Origin: Nocardioidaceae bacterium
Lineage (GTDB): Bacteria > Actinomycetota > Actinomycetes > Propionibacteriales > Nocardioidaceae
Direction of reading: 5' to 3'
NCBI GenBank assembly: GCA_017744365.1
Contig: JAGIBL010000003.1
Location: 124,001-188,000 of the forward strand
DNA length: 64,000 nt
The position numbers were made by a program, and so were the translations under genes. Under the pieces are notes generated by a model. It did no database searches, was not told the origin of the DNA, and saw nothing but the letters and a program-made list of their open reading frames with translations. Positions 43,978-53,040 of this stretch are shown one piece after another. Position 1 is the first letter of the stretch; every line of letters starts with the position of its first letter.

Positions 43978-45492
43978 CTATTCCGGGCGCAGCAGCGGGA
44001 ACAGGATCGTCTCCCGAATTCCGGCGCCGGTCAGCAGCATCACCAGCCGGTCCACGCCCATGCCCATGCCGCCGGCCGGGGGCATCCCGTACTCCATCGC
44101 CTTGAGGAAGACCTCGTCGAGCTCCATCGCCTCGGGGTCGCCCGCCGCGGCCAGCAGGGACTGGGCGGTCAGCCGCTCGCGCTGGACGACCGGGTCGTTG
44201 AGCTCGGAGTACGCCGGAGCCAGCTCGACGCCGTTGATGATGAGGTCCCAGGCCTCGTTGAGCCCGGGCTCGGAGCGGTGGGCCTTCGCCAGCGGCTTGA
44301 CCGCCGCGGGGTAATCCATGACGAAAGTCGGCTGGATGAGGGCGTCCTCGCACAGCTGCTCGTAGAGCTCCACGACGATCTCCGCGGCACCCCATTTCGG
44401 CTGCAGCTCGACCTCACGGTCCGCGGCGTGCTTGCGCAGCTCCTCGGCGGACGTTTCCGCGGTGATCTCCTCGCCGAGCGCCTCGGAGACCAGGGTCAAG
44501 ATCGGGGCCTGGCGCCACTCGCCCTCGAGGTCGATCTCGGTGCCGTCCCGGGCCGGTACGACGGTGCGCCCGACCGCGCGGGCGGCGTTCAGGACGAGGT
44601 CCTTGGTCAGCGCCATCATGGTGAACTGGTCGCCGTACGCCTGGTAGGCCTCCAGCATCGAGAACTCCGCCGCGTGCGTGGAGTCCAGGCCCTCGTTGCG
44701 GAAGGTGCGGCCGATCTCGTAGACCTTGTCGACGCCGCCGATCATCGCCCGCTTGAGGTCGAGCTCCAGGGCGATCCGCAGCAGCATGTCCTGGTCGAGG
44801 GCGTTGAGATGGGTCTTGAACGGCCGGGCCGCCGCGCCGCCGTTGGTCAGCTGCAGGATCGGCGTCTCGACCTCGACGTAGCCCTGGGCGTCCAGGGTCT
44901 CGCGCAGGCTGCGCAGCACGGCGGCCTTGGTGCGGACCATCTCGCGGGCCTCGGGACGGATCATCATGTCGACGTACCGGAGCCGGATCCGCGCCTCGTC
45001 GGAGAGAGGCCGGTGCTCGTTGGGCAGCGGTCGCAGCGTCTTCGCGGCGATCTGCCAGCTGGCTGCCTGCACGGAGAGCTCGCCGCGCCGGCTGGTGACG
45101 ACCTCGCCGGTGACCGCGAGCAGGTCGCCGAGGTCAACCACGTGCTTGAACTCGGCCAGCGACTCCTCGCCGACGTCGGCCAGCGAGAGCATCACCTGGA
45201 TCTCCGAGCCGTCGCCCTCGCGCAGCCGGACGAAGCAGAGCTTGCCGGTGTTGCGCAGGAAGATCACCCGGCCGGTGATGCTGACCGTCTCACCGGTGTG
45301 CGTGTCCGGCTCCAGCTCGCCCGCCTCGAGCCGCGGGTCGTAGGCCTCGCGGATCGCCTTGATCGTGTGCGTGCGCGGCACCGTCACCGGGTAGGGCTCG
45401 ACCCCGGACTCGAGCAGCCGGGCCCGCTTCTCCCGGCGAACCTGCATCTGCTCGGGCAGGTCGTCGGCGGGGTGCTCGGGCTCGGTGCTCAT
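43978..45492 (-). CDS. lysS: Lysyl-tRNA synthetase, class II
   Basis: A 504-residue class II synthetase. An OB-fold anticodon-binding domain (VSITGRVIFLRNTGKLCFVR) comes first. Motif 1 is near MVRTKAAVLRSLRETL, motif 2 is EIGRTFRNEGLDSTHAAEFS and motif 3 is GMGMGVDRLVMLLT. ATG 45492 is chosen over 45552 because TAGCCT lies seven bases before it (leaderless). It charges tRNA-Lys. The order with lsr2 and clpC is conserved. Confidence 0.95.
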   Translation of the reverse strand: MSTEPEHPADDLPEQMQVRREKRARLLESGVEPYPVTVPRTHTIKAIREAYDPRLEAGELEPDTHTGETVSITGRVIFLRNTGKLCFVRLREGDGSEIQVMLSLADVGEESLAEFKHVVDLGDLLAVTGEVVTSRRGELSVQAASWQIAAKTLRPLPNEHRPLSDEARIRLRYVDMMIRPEAREMVRTKAAVLRSLRETLDAQGYVEVETPILQLTNGGAAARPFKTHLNALDQDMLLRIALELDLKRAMIGGVDKVYEIGRTFRNEGLDSTHAAEFSMLEAYQAYGDQFTMMALTKDLVLNAARAVGRTVVPARDGTEIDLEGEWRQAPILTLVSEALGEEITAETSAEELRKHAADREVELQPKWGAAEIVVELYEQLCEDALIQPTFVMDYPAAVKPLAKAHRSEPGLNEAWDLIINGVELAPAYSELNDPVVQRERLTAQSLLAAAGDPEAMELDEVFLKAMEYGMPPAGGMGMGVDRLVMLLTGAGIRETILFPLLRPE

Positions 45493-45499
45493 GCCGCAC

Positions 45500-45505
45500 A
45501 GGCTA
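45500..45505 (-). promoter_or_regulatory. Leaderless -10 of lysS
   Basis: Reverse-strand TAGCCT lies seven bases before ATG 45492 and decides the start over the in-frame ATG 20 codons upstream. Confidence 0.55.
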
Positions 45506-45543
45506 TCGGCGGGCGTCATGACCGGAATCAGGGTGTCCGGGCG

Positions 45544-45630
45544 CGCGTACACCAGCCTGCGAATGTTGCGCGAGTGGCGCCAGCGGATCCCACCAGCACC
45601 ACCCGCGACATTCGCAGGCCCGGGTACGCG
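45544..45630. repeat. Interrupted inverted repeat between the haloperoxidase and lysS genes
   Basis: CCTGCGAATGT (45556-45566) pairs with ACATTCGCAGG (45608-45618). Outer CGCGTAC (45544-45550) pairs with GTACGCG (45624-45630). It lies just after the stop of the haloperoxidase-type gene and upstream of lysS, so it probably terminates the former. Confidence 0.45.
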
Positions 45631-45632
45631 GA

Positions 45633-46892
45633 CTACCCCGCGGCGGCCAGGTCGTAGGCGGCGACGGTGCGGCCCAGCGAGGCGCCGATCGTGTCCGACG
45701 TACGGAAGTGCACGCCCTCCCAGACCCGGGCGTCGATGTTCTCGCTGGTGAGGGTGGCCCAGTCGGTGTAGGTGCGCGGGCTCGCCCCGGCGACCGTGCT
45801 GGTGACCGTGAACGGTGCCGGGGTGCCGACCAGCGCCGTCAGCACGGCTTCGGCGGCGCCGGCGTACCCGGTGTGACCGCTGGGGTACTCCGGGTGCAGC
45901 GGGGTGGCGATCAGCGGCTCCCAGGCAGGAGCCGGCGTGGTCAGCGGGTCCCCGTCGGAGATCGGGTTGCCGGCCAGGTCCGCCTCCCGGATCGCGGTGA
46001 GCGGTCGCCAGTGCTCGTAGACGTACTTGTTGGCGTAGACGGCGATCTGCGCATCGGTGGTCACCTGGTGGAAGAGCGCGACCAGGTGCACCTGGCGCCG
46101 CACCGAGGCGCCCTCGGCCTGGAGCTGGGTGAGCGCGGCGCGCAGGACCTGCGTGTAGGCGTTCAGGCTGCTCTGCCCCCAGAAGAGCGCCACCTGGGTC
46201 TGCGCGTCGGTACGCAGCGAACCGGTCTTGGCGCCGTAGGTGCGCACCTCGTCGAGGTCGCTCCGGTACGCCGGGGTGCCGAGCGCCGGAGGCGCGCCCA
46301 CGGCGAACCGGTCACCGGTGCCGAGCAGGAACGGAGTGGCGTGGCCCAGGGAGGCCTGGATGGCCGGCTTCCCGGCGGTCGTGGTCACCCAGAAGCCGGG
46401 CCCGGCGGTGGGCGTGTACGGGGTGTTCACCGCGGCCACGGAGAGACCGTCGCTCGCTCGCTCGGCCAGCACGGCGGCAGCCGCCTTCTTCCCGGCATCG
46501 ATCGCCCGGGCACGCGGCCCGGTGTCCGGCACGGTGGCGAGCGTCTCGGCGAGGCGAGCGTCCAGAGCCGCGGTCGCGGCCGGCACCCGCTGGACCAGCA
46601 CGTCGCGGAGCGCCTGCGCGGCCGCGGCCACGGCGTACGGGCCGTCGGCGGGACCAGGACGCGAGACCGCGCGGTCCGCGGCACTCCAGGCCGTCGCCCA
46701 GATCGCGCTGCTGGGCGCCTGGACCGGGGAGGCGAAGATGGCCACGACCGAGGCGGTGGCGTCGTACCAGCCGAGCAGGTGGCCGGCCGGCGGGGTCACC
46801 GCGGGGGCGCGGCTCGGGAGGGTGACCAGGGCCGCGGTGACGGCGCCGGCGACGAGGAGGAGTGCGCTGCGAGCGCGAGAGCGAGGCGTCAT
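45633..46892 (-). CDS. Secreted vanadium-dependent haloperoxidase/PAP2-type protein
   Basis: A 419-residue exported protein. The signal peptide is SALLLVAGAVTAALVTLPSRA. Phosphate or vanadate ligands follow the PAP2 pattern: KYVYEHWRPLTAIR, then PSGHTGYAGA, then ARVWEGVHFRTSDTIG. ATG 46892 is preferred to the in-frame ATG 46898 because TAGAGT (46899-46904) is six bases before it, while 46898 abuts the box. Either acid phosphatase or haloperoxidase activity is possible. It stands between lysS and the coenzyme operon and is not part of the conserved order. Confidence 0.82.
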   Translation of the reverse strand: MTPRSRARSALLLVAGAVTAALVTLPSRAPAVTPPAGHLLGWYDATASVVAIFASPVQAPSSAIWATAWSAADRAVSRPGPADGPYAVAAAAQALRDVLVQRVPAATAALDARLAETLATVPDTGPRARAIDAGKKAAAAVLAERASDGLSVAAVNTPYTPTAGPGFWVTTTAGKPAIQASLGHATPFLLGTGDRFAVGAPPALGTPAYRSDLDEVRTYGAKTGSLRTDAQTQVALFWGQSSLNAYTQVLRAALTQLQAEGASVRRQVHLVALFHQVTTDAQIAVYANKYVYEHWRPLTAIREADLAGNPISDGDPLTTPAPAWEPLIATPLHPEYPSGHTGYAGAAEAVLTALVGTPAPFTVTSTVAGASPRTYTDWATLTSENIDARVWEGVHFRTSDTIGASLGRTVAAYDLAAAG

Positions 46893-46951
46893 GGCCATAC
46901 TCTAGTGATCCACTCGACTTAATAGTCTTTGATCTCGCTCCGTGGATTCAG

Positions 46952-47728
46952 CTAGGTGTTGCGGGCGAAGACCAGCTCGAGGCCGCGCAGGGTGAGCCAG
47001 GGCTGGTGGTCGGTGACCGAGCGGCACTCGTCGACGACGACCGGGGCCAGGCCGCCGGTCGCGATCACGTGCACCTCGTCGGCGGGGACGCCGAGCTCCT
47101 CGATCATCCGGGCGACGATGCCGTCGACCTGGCTGGCGAAGCCGAAGACCATGCCCGACTGCAGCGCCTCGACGGTGTTCTTGGCGATCACCGTGCGCGG
47201 CCGGAGCAGCTCCACCTTGCGCAGCTGCGCGCCGCGGCGGCCGAGCGCCTCCAGGGAGATGTCGATGCCCGGGGCGATCGCGCCGCCGACGTACTCGCCG
47301 CGCGGGCTGACCACGTCGAAGGTGGTCGCGGTGCCGAAGTCCACGACGATCGCCGGGCCGTCGTACAAGGTGGCCGCGGCCAGCGCGTTCACCACCCGGT
47401 CCGCGCCGACCTCGCGGGGGTTGTCCATCAGCACCGGCACCCCGGTGCGCACGCCCGGCTCGACGACCACCGAGTCGATCGCGGCGTAGTGCCGGGCGAG
47501 CATGTCCCGCCACTCGTGCAGCACCGCCGGGACCGTCGAGCAGACCGCCAGCCCGTGCACCGCCGGGACGCCGGAGGACTGCGCGATCAGGGCCTGCAGC
47601 AGCACGAACCACTCGTCCGCGGTCCGGGTCTCCAGCGTCGAGACCCGCCAGTGCTCGAGCACCTCGCCGTCGGCCAGGAGACCCAGCGTCGTGTGGGAGT
47701 TCCCGATGTCCGCGGCGAGAAGAGTCAC
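46952..47728 (-). CDS. coaX: Type III pantothenate kinase
   Basis: A 258-residue ASKHA-fold kinase. It shows LLAADIGNSHTTLGLL, the phosphate loop, DNPREVGADRVVNALAA, and VDFGTATTFDVVSPRGEYVG with GGAIAPGIDIS. These are the conserved CoaX motifs. It phosphorylates pantothenate, the first step to CoA. GTG 47728 overlaps the nadC stop by four bases. It is the last gene of the panC-panD-nadB-nadC-coaX unit. In M. tuberculosis the CoaX homologue Rv3600c is reported inactive, so activity here is not certain. Confidence 0.93.
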   Translation of the reverse strand: MTLLAADIGNSHTTLGLLADGEVLEHWRVSTLETRTADEWFVLLQALIAQSSGVPAVHGLAVCSTVPAVLHEWRDMLARHYAAIDSVVVEPGVRTGVPVLMDNPREVGADRVVNALAAATLYDGPAIVVDFGTATTFDVVSPRGEYVGGAIAPGIDISLEALGRRGAQLRKVELLRPRTVIAKNTVEALQSGMVFGFASQVDGIVARMIEELGVPADEVHVIATGGLAPVVVDECRSVTDHQPWLTLRGLELVFARNT

Positions 47729-48663
47729 GACAGGAGATCCATGCCGAGGTCGAAGACCTTCACCGAGTGCGTCAGCGCGCCGACCGAGATGTAGTCGACC
47801 CCGGTGAGCGCGACCTCGCGGGCCCGTTCCAGGGTGAGACCGCCGGAGGCCTCCAGCGTGGCGCGCCCCGCGGTCAGCGCGACGGCCTCGGCCATCGTCG
47901 ACGTGCTCATGTTGTCGAGCAGGATCCGCTCGCAGCCGGCCTCGAGCAGCTCGGCCAGCTGGTCCAGCGTGGTCACCTCGACCTCGACCGGCAGGTCCGG
48001 GTACGCGGCGCGCACGGCCTCGTACGCCGGCACCACCCCGCCCGCCGCGATCACGTGGTTGTCCTTGACCAGCGCCATGTCGGAGAGCGAGAAGCGGTGG
48101 TTGACCCCGCCGCCGCAGGCGACCGCGTACTTCTGCAGCGCGCGGTAGCCCGGCAGCGTCTTGCGGGTGTCGAGCACCTTCGCGTTCGTGCCCTCCAGCG
48201 CACGCACCCACTCCCGGGTGGCGGTGGCGACCCCGGACAGGTGGCAGGCGAAGTTGAGCGCGGTCCGCTCGGCGATGAGCAGCCGGACCACCGGCCCGGT
48301 CACCCGCAGCACCACGTCGCCCTTGGTCACCGCGGTCCCGTCGGGCAGCCGGTCCGAGACCTGGACCTGATCGCCGAGCACGTAGTGGAAGACCAGCGCA
48401 GCGATCGCCAGACCGGCCACGACACCGTCCTCGCGGGCGCCGAACTCAGCGGTGCCGACGACATCGTGCGTGATCGTGGCCGCGCTGGTCACGTCCACGC
48501 CGGCGCCGTCCGGGGGGAGGTCCTCGGCGAGCGCCTGCGCGATCTGCGCGTACACCGCCCGCGGGTCCAGCCCGGCCTCGCTCAGCTCGGCCAGCAGGTC
48601 GCCGGGCAGCTCGTCGTACGGCGTCGCCGCACTCGTCGCGGTGCCGGAACCGGGCACGCTCAC
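47725..48663 (-). CDS. nadC: Quinolinate phosphoribosyltransferase (decarboxylating)
   Basis: A 312-residue enzyme with LNFACHLSGVATATREWV, VLDTRKTLPGYRALQKYAVA and CGGGVNHRFSLSDMALVKDN, the NadC signatures. EASGGLTLERAREVALTGVD follows near the end. It turns quinolinate and PRPP into nicotinate mononucleotide. GTG 48663 overlaps the nadB stop by four bases. The first 25 residues are extra compared with most family members. Confidence 0.95.
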   Translation of the reverse strand: MSVPGSGTATSAATPYDELPGDLLAELSEAGLDPRAVYAQIAQALAEDLPPDGAGVDVTSAATITHDVVGTAEFGAREDGVVAGLAIAALVFHYVLGDQVQVSDRLPDGTAVTKGDVVLRVTGPVVRLLIAERTALNFACHLSGVATATREWVRALEGTNAKVLDTRKTLPGYRALQKYAVACGGGVNHRFSLSDMALVKDNHVIAAGGVVPAYEAVRAAYPDLPVEVEVTTLDQLAELLEAGCERILLDNMSTSTMAEAVALTAGRATLEASGGLTLERAREVALTGVDYISVGALTHSVKVFDLGMDLLS

Positions 48664-50315
48664 GGCAGCACTCCCGCGTCCAGGCCGTCGGTGGCGGCGG
48701 ACCTGCGGAACGTCGGCACCGGCGTCCCGTCGCGCAGCACCACGTCCACGTGCCCGGCGAACCGGGCGTCGTCGCGCTCGCCGAAGTCCTCGCGCCAGTG
48801 CGAGCCGCGGGTCTCCTCGCGCAGCGTCGCGGCGGCGGTCAGGGCCGCGCTGATGGTGACCAGGTTGGTGGTCTCCCAGGCGGCCGGCCCGTCCTCGCCG
48901 GGCTTGGCGGCGTACCCCGCGAGCTCGGAGGCGGCGATGGAGAGCCCGTCCGCGTTGCGCAGCACGCCGACCCGTTCGGTCATGGTCGCCTGCATCGCAG
49001 TGCGGACGTCCGCGTCCACCACCCCCGCCGTACGACGGTCCGCGGCCGGCCCGCGCTGCGGACCCAGCTCGGCCGGCAGCACCTGCGCGATCCGGCGCGA
49101 GAAGACCAGGCCCTCCAGCAGCGAGTTGGAGGCGAGCCGGTTGGCACCGTGCACGCCCGAGCAGGCGACCTCGCCGGTGGCGTAGAGCCCGGGCACCGAG
49201 GAGCGGCCCCACAGGTCGGTGGCGACGCCGCCGGAGGCGTAGTGGCAGGCGGGCGCGACCGGGATCAGCTCGGTGACCGGGTCGATGCCGTGCGAGCGGG
49301 CGGTGGCCAGGATGGTCGGGAACCGCTTCTCCCAGAACTCGCGGCCCAGGTGCCGCGCGTCCAGCCACATGTGCGGCTGGTTCTCCTCGTGCATCCGCCG
49401 GGTGATCGCCTTGGCGACCACGTCCCGCGGTGCCAGGTCGGCCAGCTCGTGCACGCCCTGCATGAACCGGTTGCCCGCGAAGTCGACCAGGAAGGCACCC
49501 TCGCCGCGGACGGCCTCGGAGATGAGCGGCTGCTGGCCGGTCGAGTCCGGGCCGAGGTACATCACCGTGGGATGGAACTGGACGAACTCCAGGTCGCGCA
49601 GCACCGCGCCGGCGCGGGCGGCCAGGGCCATCCCGTCGCCGGTGGAGACAGCCGGGTTGGTGGTCTGGCTGAACACCTGGCCGAGCCCGCCGGAGGCGAG
49701 CACGACCGCCCGGCAGCGGACCGCGCCGACGCCGTCGCGCTGACCCTCGCCGAGCACGTGCAGGGTGATGCCGGCGACCGAGCCGTCGTCGGCGAGGAGC
49801 AGGTCGACGGCGAGCGCGTGCTGGATGACCTCGATGTCCGGCGCGGCCTCGATCGCCGCGACGAGCGCCCGCTGGATCTCGGCACCGGTGGCATCCCCGC
49901 CGGCGTGCACGATCCGGTCGCGGTGGTGGCCGCCCTCGCGGGTCAGCGACAGCTCGCCGTCCTCGGCCTGGTCGAACTTGGCGCCGAGCGCGATCAGCTC
50001 GCGGACCGCTTCGGGGCCCTCGGTGACCAGGGCCCGGACCGCGTCCACGTCGCAGGCGCCGGCGCCGGCGACCAGGGTGTCGATCTCGTGCTCGCGCGGG
50101 GTGTCCCCGGGGCCGAGCGCGGCCGCGATGCCGCCCTGCGCCCACTGCGTCGAGCCCGCGGAGAGCACGTCCTTGGTGACGACGAGGATCTTCGAGACCC
50201 GACCGCGCAGCCGCAGCGCCGCGGTGAGGCCGGCGATGCCGGAGCCGACCACGACGACGTCGGCCTCGGTCGACCAGCCCGGTGAGCCGGCTGCCAGCCG
50301 CTCGGGAAGTTGCAT
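48660..50315 (-). CDS. nadB: L-aspartate oxidase
   Basis: A 551-residue flavoprotein. It starts with the dinucleotide fold VVVVGSGIAGLTAALRLRG, has TQWAQGGIAAALGPGDTPRE, EGGHHRDRIVHAGGDATG and SEAVRGEGAFLVDFAGNRFM, and CHYASGGVATDLWGRSS later. These are NadB/SdhA family motifs. It oxidises aspartate to iminoaspartate for NAD synthesis. nadA is not in the window, so it must lie elsewhere or the gene set is split. It follows panD by nine bases. Confidence 0.95.
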   Translation of the reverse strand: MQLPERLAAGSPGWSTEADVVVVGSGIAGLTAALRLRGRVSKILVVTKDVLSAGSTQWAQGGIAAALGPGDTPREHEIDTLVAGAGACDVDAVRALVTEGPEAVRELIALGAKFDQAEDGELSLTREGGHHRDRIVHAGGDATGAEIQRALVAAIEAAPDIEVIQHALAVDLLLADDGSVAGITLHVLGEGQRDGVGAVRCRAVVLASGGLGQVFSQTTNPAVSTGDGMALAARAGAVLRDLEFVQFHPTVMYLGPDSTGQQPLISEAVRGEGAFLVDFAGNRFMQGVHELADLAPRDVVAKAITRRMHEENQPHMWLDARHLGREFWEKRFPTILATARSHGIDPVTELIPVAPACHYASGGVATDLWGRSSVPGLYATGEVACSGVHGANRLASNSLLEGLVFSRRIAQVLPAELGPQRGPAADRRTAGVVDADVRTAMQATMTERVGVLRNADGLSIAASELAGYAAKPGEDGPAAWETTNLVTISAALTAAATLREETRGSHWREDFGERDDARFAGHVDVVLRDGTPVPTFRRSAATDGLDAGVLP

Positions 50316-50324
50316 TCGGCGAGA

Positions 50325-50741
50325 CTAGCGGGCGACGAGGTCGCCGCGGACGAGTCCCGTCCCCGGCAGCGCCTCGGCCGGGTCGTGCCCGGTGCCGATG
50401 ATCCGGTTCTCCGCGTCCACGAAGACCACGTGCGGCTGGTACTCGCGCGCCTCGGCGGTCTCCATCTGGCCGTAGGCGATCAGGATGACCAGGTCGCCGG
50501 GGTGCACCAGCCGGGCCGCGGCGCCGTTGATGCCGATGACGCCCGAGCCGCGCTCGCCGGCGATCGTGTAGGTCTCCAGCCTGGCGCCGTTGGTGATGTC
50601 GACGATGTGCACCAGCTCGCCGGCCAGCAGGTCGGCGGCGTCGAGGAGGTCCTCGTCGACGGTCACCGAGCCCACGTAGTGCAGGTCGGCCTGGGTCACC
50701 GTGGCGCGGTGGATCTTGCTCTTCATCATGGTGCGCAGCAT
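50325..50741 (-). CDS. panD: Aspartate 1-decarboxylase
   Basis: A 138-residue pyruvoyl enzyme precursor. The self-cleavage site is the Gly-Ser in [26 protein letters not shown] precedes it, and [20 protein letters not shown] follows. It makes beta-alanine for pantothenate. The ATG overlaps the panC stop by one base. Beta-alanine is also an expected product of the pyrimidine-type operon at 18370-25589. Confidence 0.96.
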   Translation of the reverse strand: MLRTMMKSKIHRATVTQADLHYVGSVTVDEDLLDAADLLAGELVHIVDITNGARLETYTIAGERGSGVIGINGAAARLVHPGDLVILIAYGQMETAEAREYQPHVVFVDAENRIIGTGHDPAEALPGTGLVRGDLVAR

Positions 50742-51619
50742 CAGCTGTCGCCTCCTTCCGGCGCTCCGAGGTGGAGCGCGACGTTGTCGATCAGCCGGGT
50801 GCTGCCCACGCGGGCGGCGATCAGCATGCGGGCAGGGCCCTCGGGGGGCGCCGGGCCGAGATCGGGGGCAGCGATCTCCAGGTAGTCGAGGTCGACGCCG
50901 GGGGTGCCGCGCAGGGCCGCGCGCGCGGCGCCGAGGGCGGCGGCCGCACCGCGGGCCGCGTCCTCCTGGGCCGCGAAGAGTGCCCGGGACAGGACCACCG
51001 CGGCAGCGCGCTGGTCCGGGTCGAGGTACCGGTTCCGGCTCGACAGCGCCAGGCCGTCGGGCTCGCGGACTGTCGGGGCGCCGACCACGTCGATGCCCAG
51101 GCACAGGTCCGTGGTCATCCGCCGGATCAGCGCGAGCTGCTGGTAGTCCTTCTCGCCGAAGACCGCCACGTCCGGGCTGACCAGGCCGAACAGCTTGGCC
51201 ACCACCGTCAGCACGCCGCGGAAGTGGGTCGGCCGGGAGACGCCCTCGAGCACGGTGGCCAGCGGGCCGGGGTCCACGGTCACCTGCCCCTCGCCGGCCG
51301 GGTAGACCTCCGCCACGCCTGGCACGAAGACCACGTCCACGCCCTCGGCGGCGCAGGCCTCCAGGTCGGCGTCCAGGGTGCGCGGGTACTTGTCCAGGTC
51401 CTCGCCGGGGGCGAACTGCGTCGGGTTCACGAAGATCGAGACCACCAGCACGCCGTCGGCGCCGATCTGCTCGCGGGCCGCGTGCATCAGAGAGCGGTGG
51501 CCGGCGTGCAGCGCGCCCATCGTCGGCACGAAGCCGATCCGGGCGCCCGCGGCCCGGTGCGGGGCGAGCGCGTCCTGCAGCGCGGCGCGGGACTCCGCGC
51601 GCACGAGCGTGCTGGTCAC
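50741..51619 (-). CDS. panC: Pantothenate synthetase
   Basis: A 292-residue class I adenylate-forming enzyme with [52 protein letters not shown] and [14 protein letters not shown]. These are the HxGH and KMSKS-type motifs. It joins pantoate and beta-alanine with ATP. Its start overlaps the upstream DUF2520 stop by four bases. Neither panB nor panE is in the window. Confidence 0.96.
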   Translation of the reverse strand: MTSTLVRAESRAALQDALAPHRAAGARIGFVPTMGALHAGHRSLMHAAREQIGADGVLVVSIFVNPTQFAPGEDLDKYPRTLDADLEACAAEGVDVVFVPGVAEVYPAGEGQVTVDPGPLATVLEGVSRPTHFRGVLTVVAKLFGLVSPDVAVFGEKDYQQLALIRRMTTDLCLGIDVVGAPTVREPDGLALSSRNRYLDPDQRAAAVVLSRALFAAQEDAARGAAAALGAARAALRGTPGVDLDYLEIAAPDLGPAPPEGPARMLIAARVGSTRLIDNVALHLGAPEGGDS

Positions 51620-52533
51620 CGCTTCTCGCTGGTGCGGTACGCCTGCGGGTTCTCGACCTTGGCCAGGGCCTCGTCGAGCAGCCGCACGATCTTCACCGCG
51701 CGGATCGGGAGCAGCCGGCCGTCGAGCACGGCCCGGTCGGCGGTGGCCTTCGCCATCGCCACGTACGACGGGATGGTGGCCGGCGCGGTCTCGGCGAGGT
51801 CGTGCAGGTGCGCGCGCACGGTGTTGACGTCGCCGCGCACGATCGGGCCGGTCAGCGCCGCGTCGCCGGAGCGCAGCGCGTTGTCGAGGGCGGCGGTGAG
51901 CAGCGGGCGCAGCGTCGCGGCCGGGTCCTCGGCACCGGAGGCGGCGAGCAGCTCCATCGCCTGGGCGACCAGGGTGACCAGGTGGTTCGCGCCGTGCGCC
52001 AGACCCGCGTGGTACAGGGTGCGCTTGTCCTCGGGCACGAACATCGGCACCGCGCCGAGGCCGGTGACCAGCGACTCGGCGAAGGCGCGGTCCTCCTCGC
52101 GGGTGGTGATGCCGAAGACGCAGCCGGGCAGCCGGTCCAGGTCGACCGCGGTGCCGGTGAACGTCATCGCCGGGTGCATCGCCAGCGGCTTCGCCCCGGC
52201 ATCCGCGGCGGGCTGCAGCACGGCCAGCCCGTGCCGGCCGGAGGTGTGCGCGACGTACATGCCCTCGCGGATCACGCCGGAGCCGACCAGCGAGATCACC
52301 ACATTGGGCAGCATGTCGTCGGGAACGGTGAGCAGCAGCAGGTCGCTCGCCCGGGCGACGTCGGTCGGCTTCATCACCGGCACGCTGGGCAGCAGGGCAG
52401 CGATGCGCTCGCGGGACGCGGTGGACTCACCGGCTGCGGCCACGATCTCGTGGCCGCTCGCGCCAAACGCGGCGGACAGGACGGCGCCGACCCTGCCGGC
52501 GCCGACAACCCCGATACGGGTCATCAGACTCAT
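51616..52533 (-). CDS. Rossmann-like and DUF2520 domain protein
   Basis: A 305-residue protein: an N-terminal NADP-binding fold ([20 protein letters not shown]) and an all-helical C-terminal domain like those of 6-phosphogluconate dehydrogenase relatives ([20 protein letters not shown]). It is the first gene of the pantothenate/NAD operon, overlapping panC by four bases, the position of Rv3603c. The arrangement suggests a dehydrogenase in pantothenate supply, perhaps an alternative ketopantoate reductase, since no panE is seen; that remains inference. A downstream in-frame ATG at 52524 is a possible start. Confidence 0.82.
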   Translation of the reverse strand: MSLMTRIGVVGAGRVGAVLSAAFGASGHEIVAAAGESTASRERIAALLPSVPVMKPTDVARASDLLLLTVPDDMLPNVVISLVGSGVIREGMYVAHTSGRHGLAVLQPAADAGAKPLAMHPAMTFTGTAVDLDRLPGCVFGITTREEDRAFAESLVTGLGAVPMFVPEDKRTLYHAGLAHGANHLVTLVAQAMELLAASGAEDPAATLRPLLTAALDNALRSGDAALTGPIVRGDVNTVRAHLHDLAETAPATIPSYVAMAKATADRAVLDGRLLPIRAVKIVRLLDEALAKVENPQAYRTSEKR

Positions 52534-52656
52534 CGCCTTTCGTTGCAGTCCCTCGCGGGTACCGCACTACTCAATGACGCTGACGAGCGTACGTCGCATT
52601 CCCGGGACTCCGTAAGTCCTTCGACCACGTGGGGTGGGTCACAGCAGACTGGCCGC

Positions 52657-53040
52657 ATGACGCACGGACTGATGCTGGCCGACGGGGTGGACGCGACCGA
52701 GGAGGTGCTGGCGCCGCTGCGCGCGTACGTCGCCGGGCACGCCACCGGGGATCCCGCGCACTTCCGCGAGGCGTTCCTGCCGACCGCGCACGTCGAGGGC
52801 CTCCGCGACGGCTCGTTCGTCTCCTGGGACCTGGACACCTACGCCGGGCTGTTCTCCGGGCAGCCGGCCGCCGACGAGCAGTCCCGGCGGCGGCGCATCG
52901 ACACCCTCGCCGCCACCGAGACCGTCGCCACCGCCACGATGACCCTCTGGCACGGCCCGGACACGTTCACCGACGCGTTCGTGCTGCTCCGGGTCGAGGA
53001 CCGCTGGTGGATCGCGAACAAGGTGTACGAGCGACGCTGA
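52657..53040 (+). CDS. NTF2-like (lumazine-binding type) protein
   Basis: A 127-residue single-domain protein of the NTF2/SnoaL fold, starting with a helix (VLAPLRAYVAGHATGDPAHF) and then FLPTAHVEGLRDG. The C-terminal strands read TDAFVLLRVEDRWWIANKVY, the pattern of Lumazine_bd_2 proteins. ATG 52657 is six bases after CAGACT, a weak leaderless -10. The function is unknown. Its last 74 bases overlap the convergent PPTase-like frame. Confidence 0.75.
   Translation: MTHGLMLADGVDATEEVLAPLRAYVAGHATGDPAHFREAFLPTAHVEGLRDGSFVSWDLDTYAGLFSGQPAADEQSRRRRIDTLAATETVATATMTLWHGPDTFTDAFVLLRVEDRWWIANKVYERR

Noticed and set aside
46893-46951. Small RNA or extra gene between coaX and the haloperoxidase-type gene
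   Set aside because: The gap is 59 bp and holds only the leaderless box and spacer; no fold or frame stands out.
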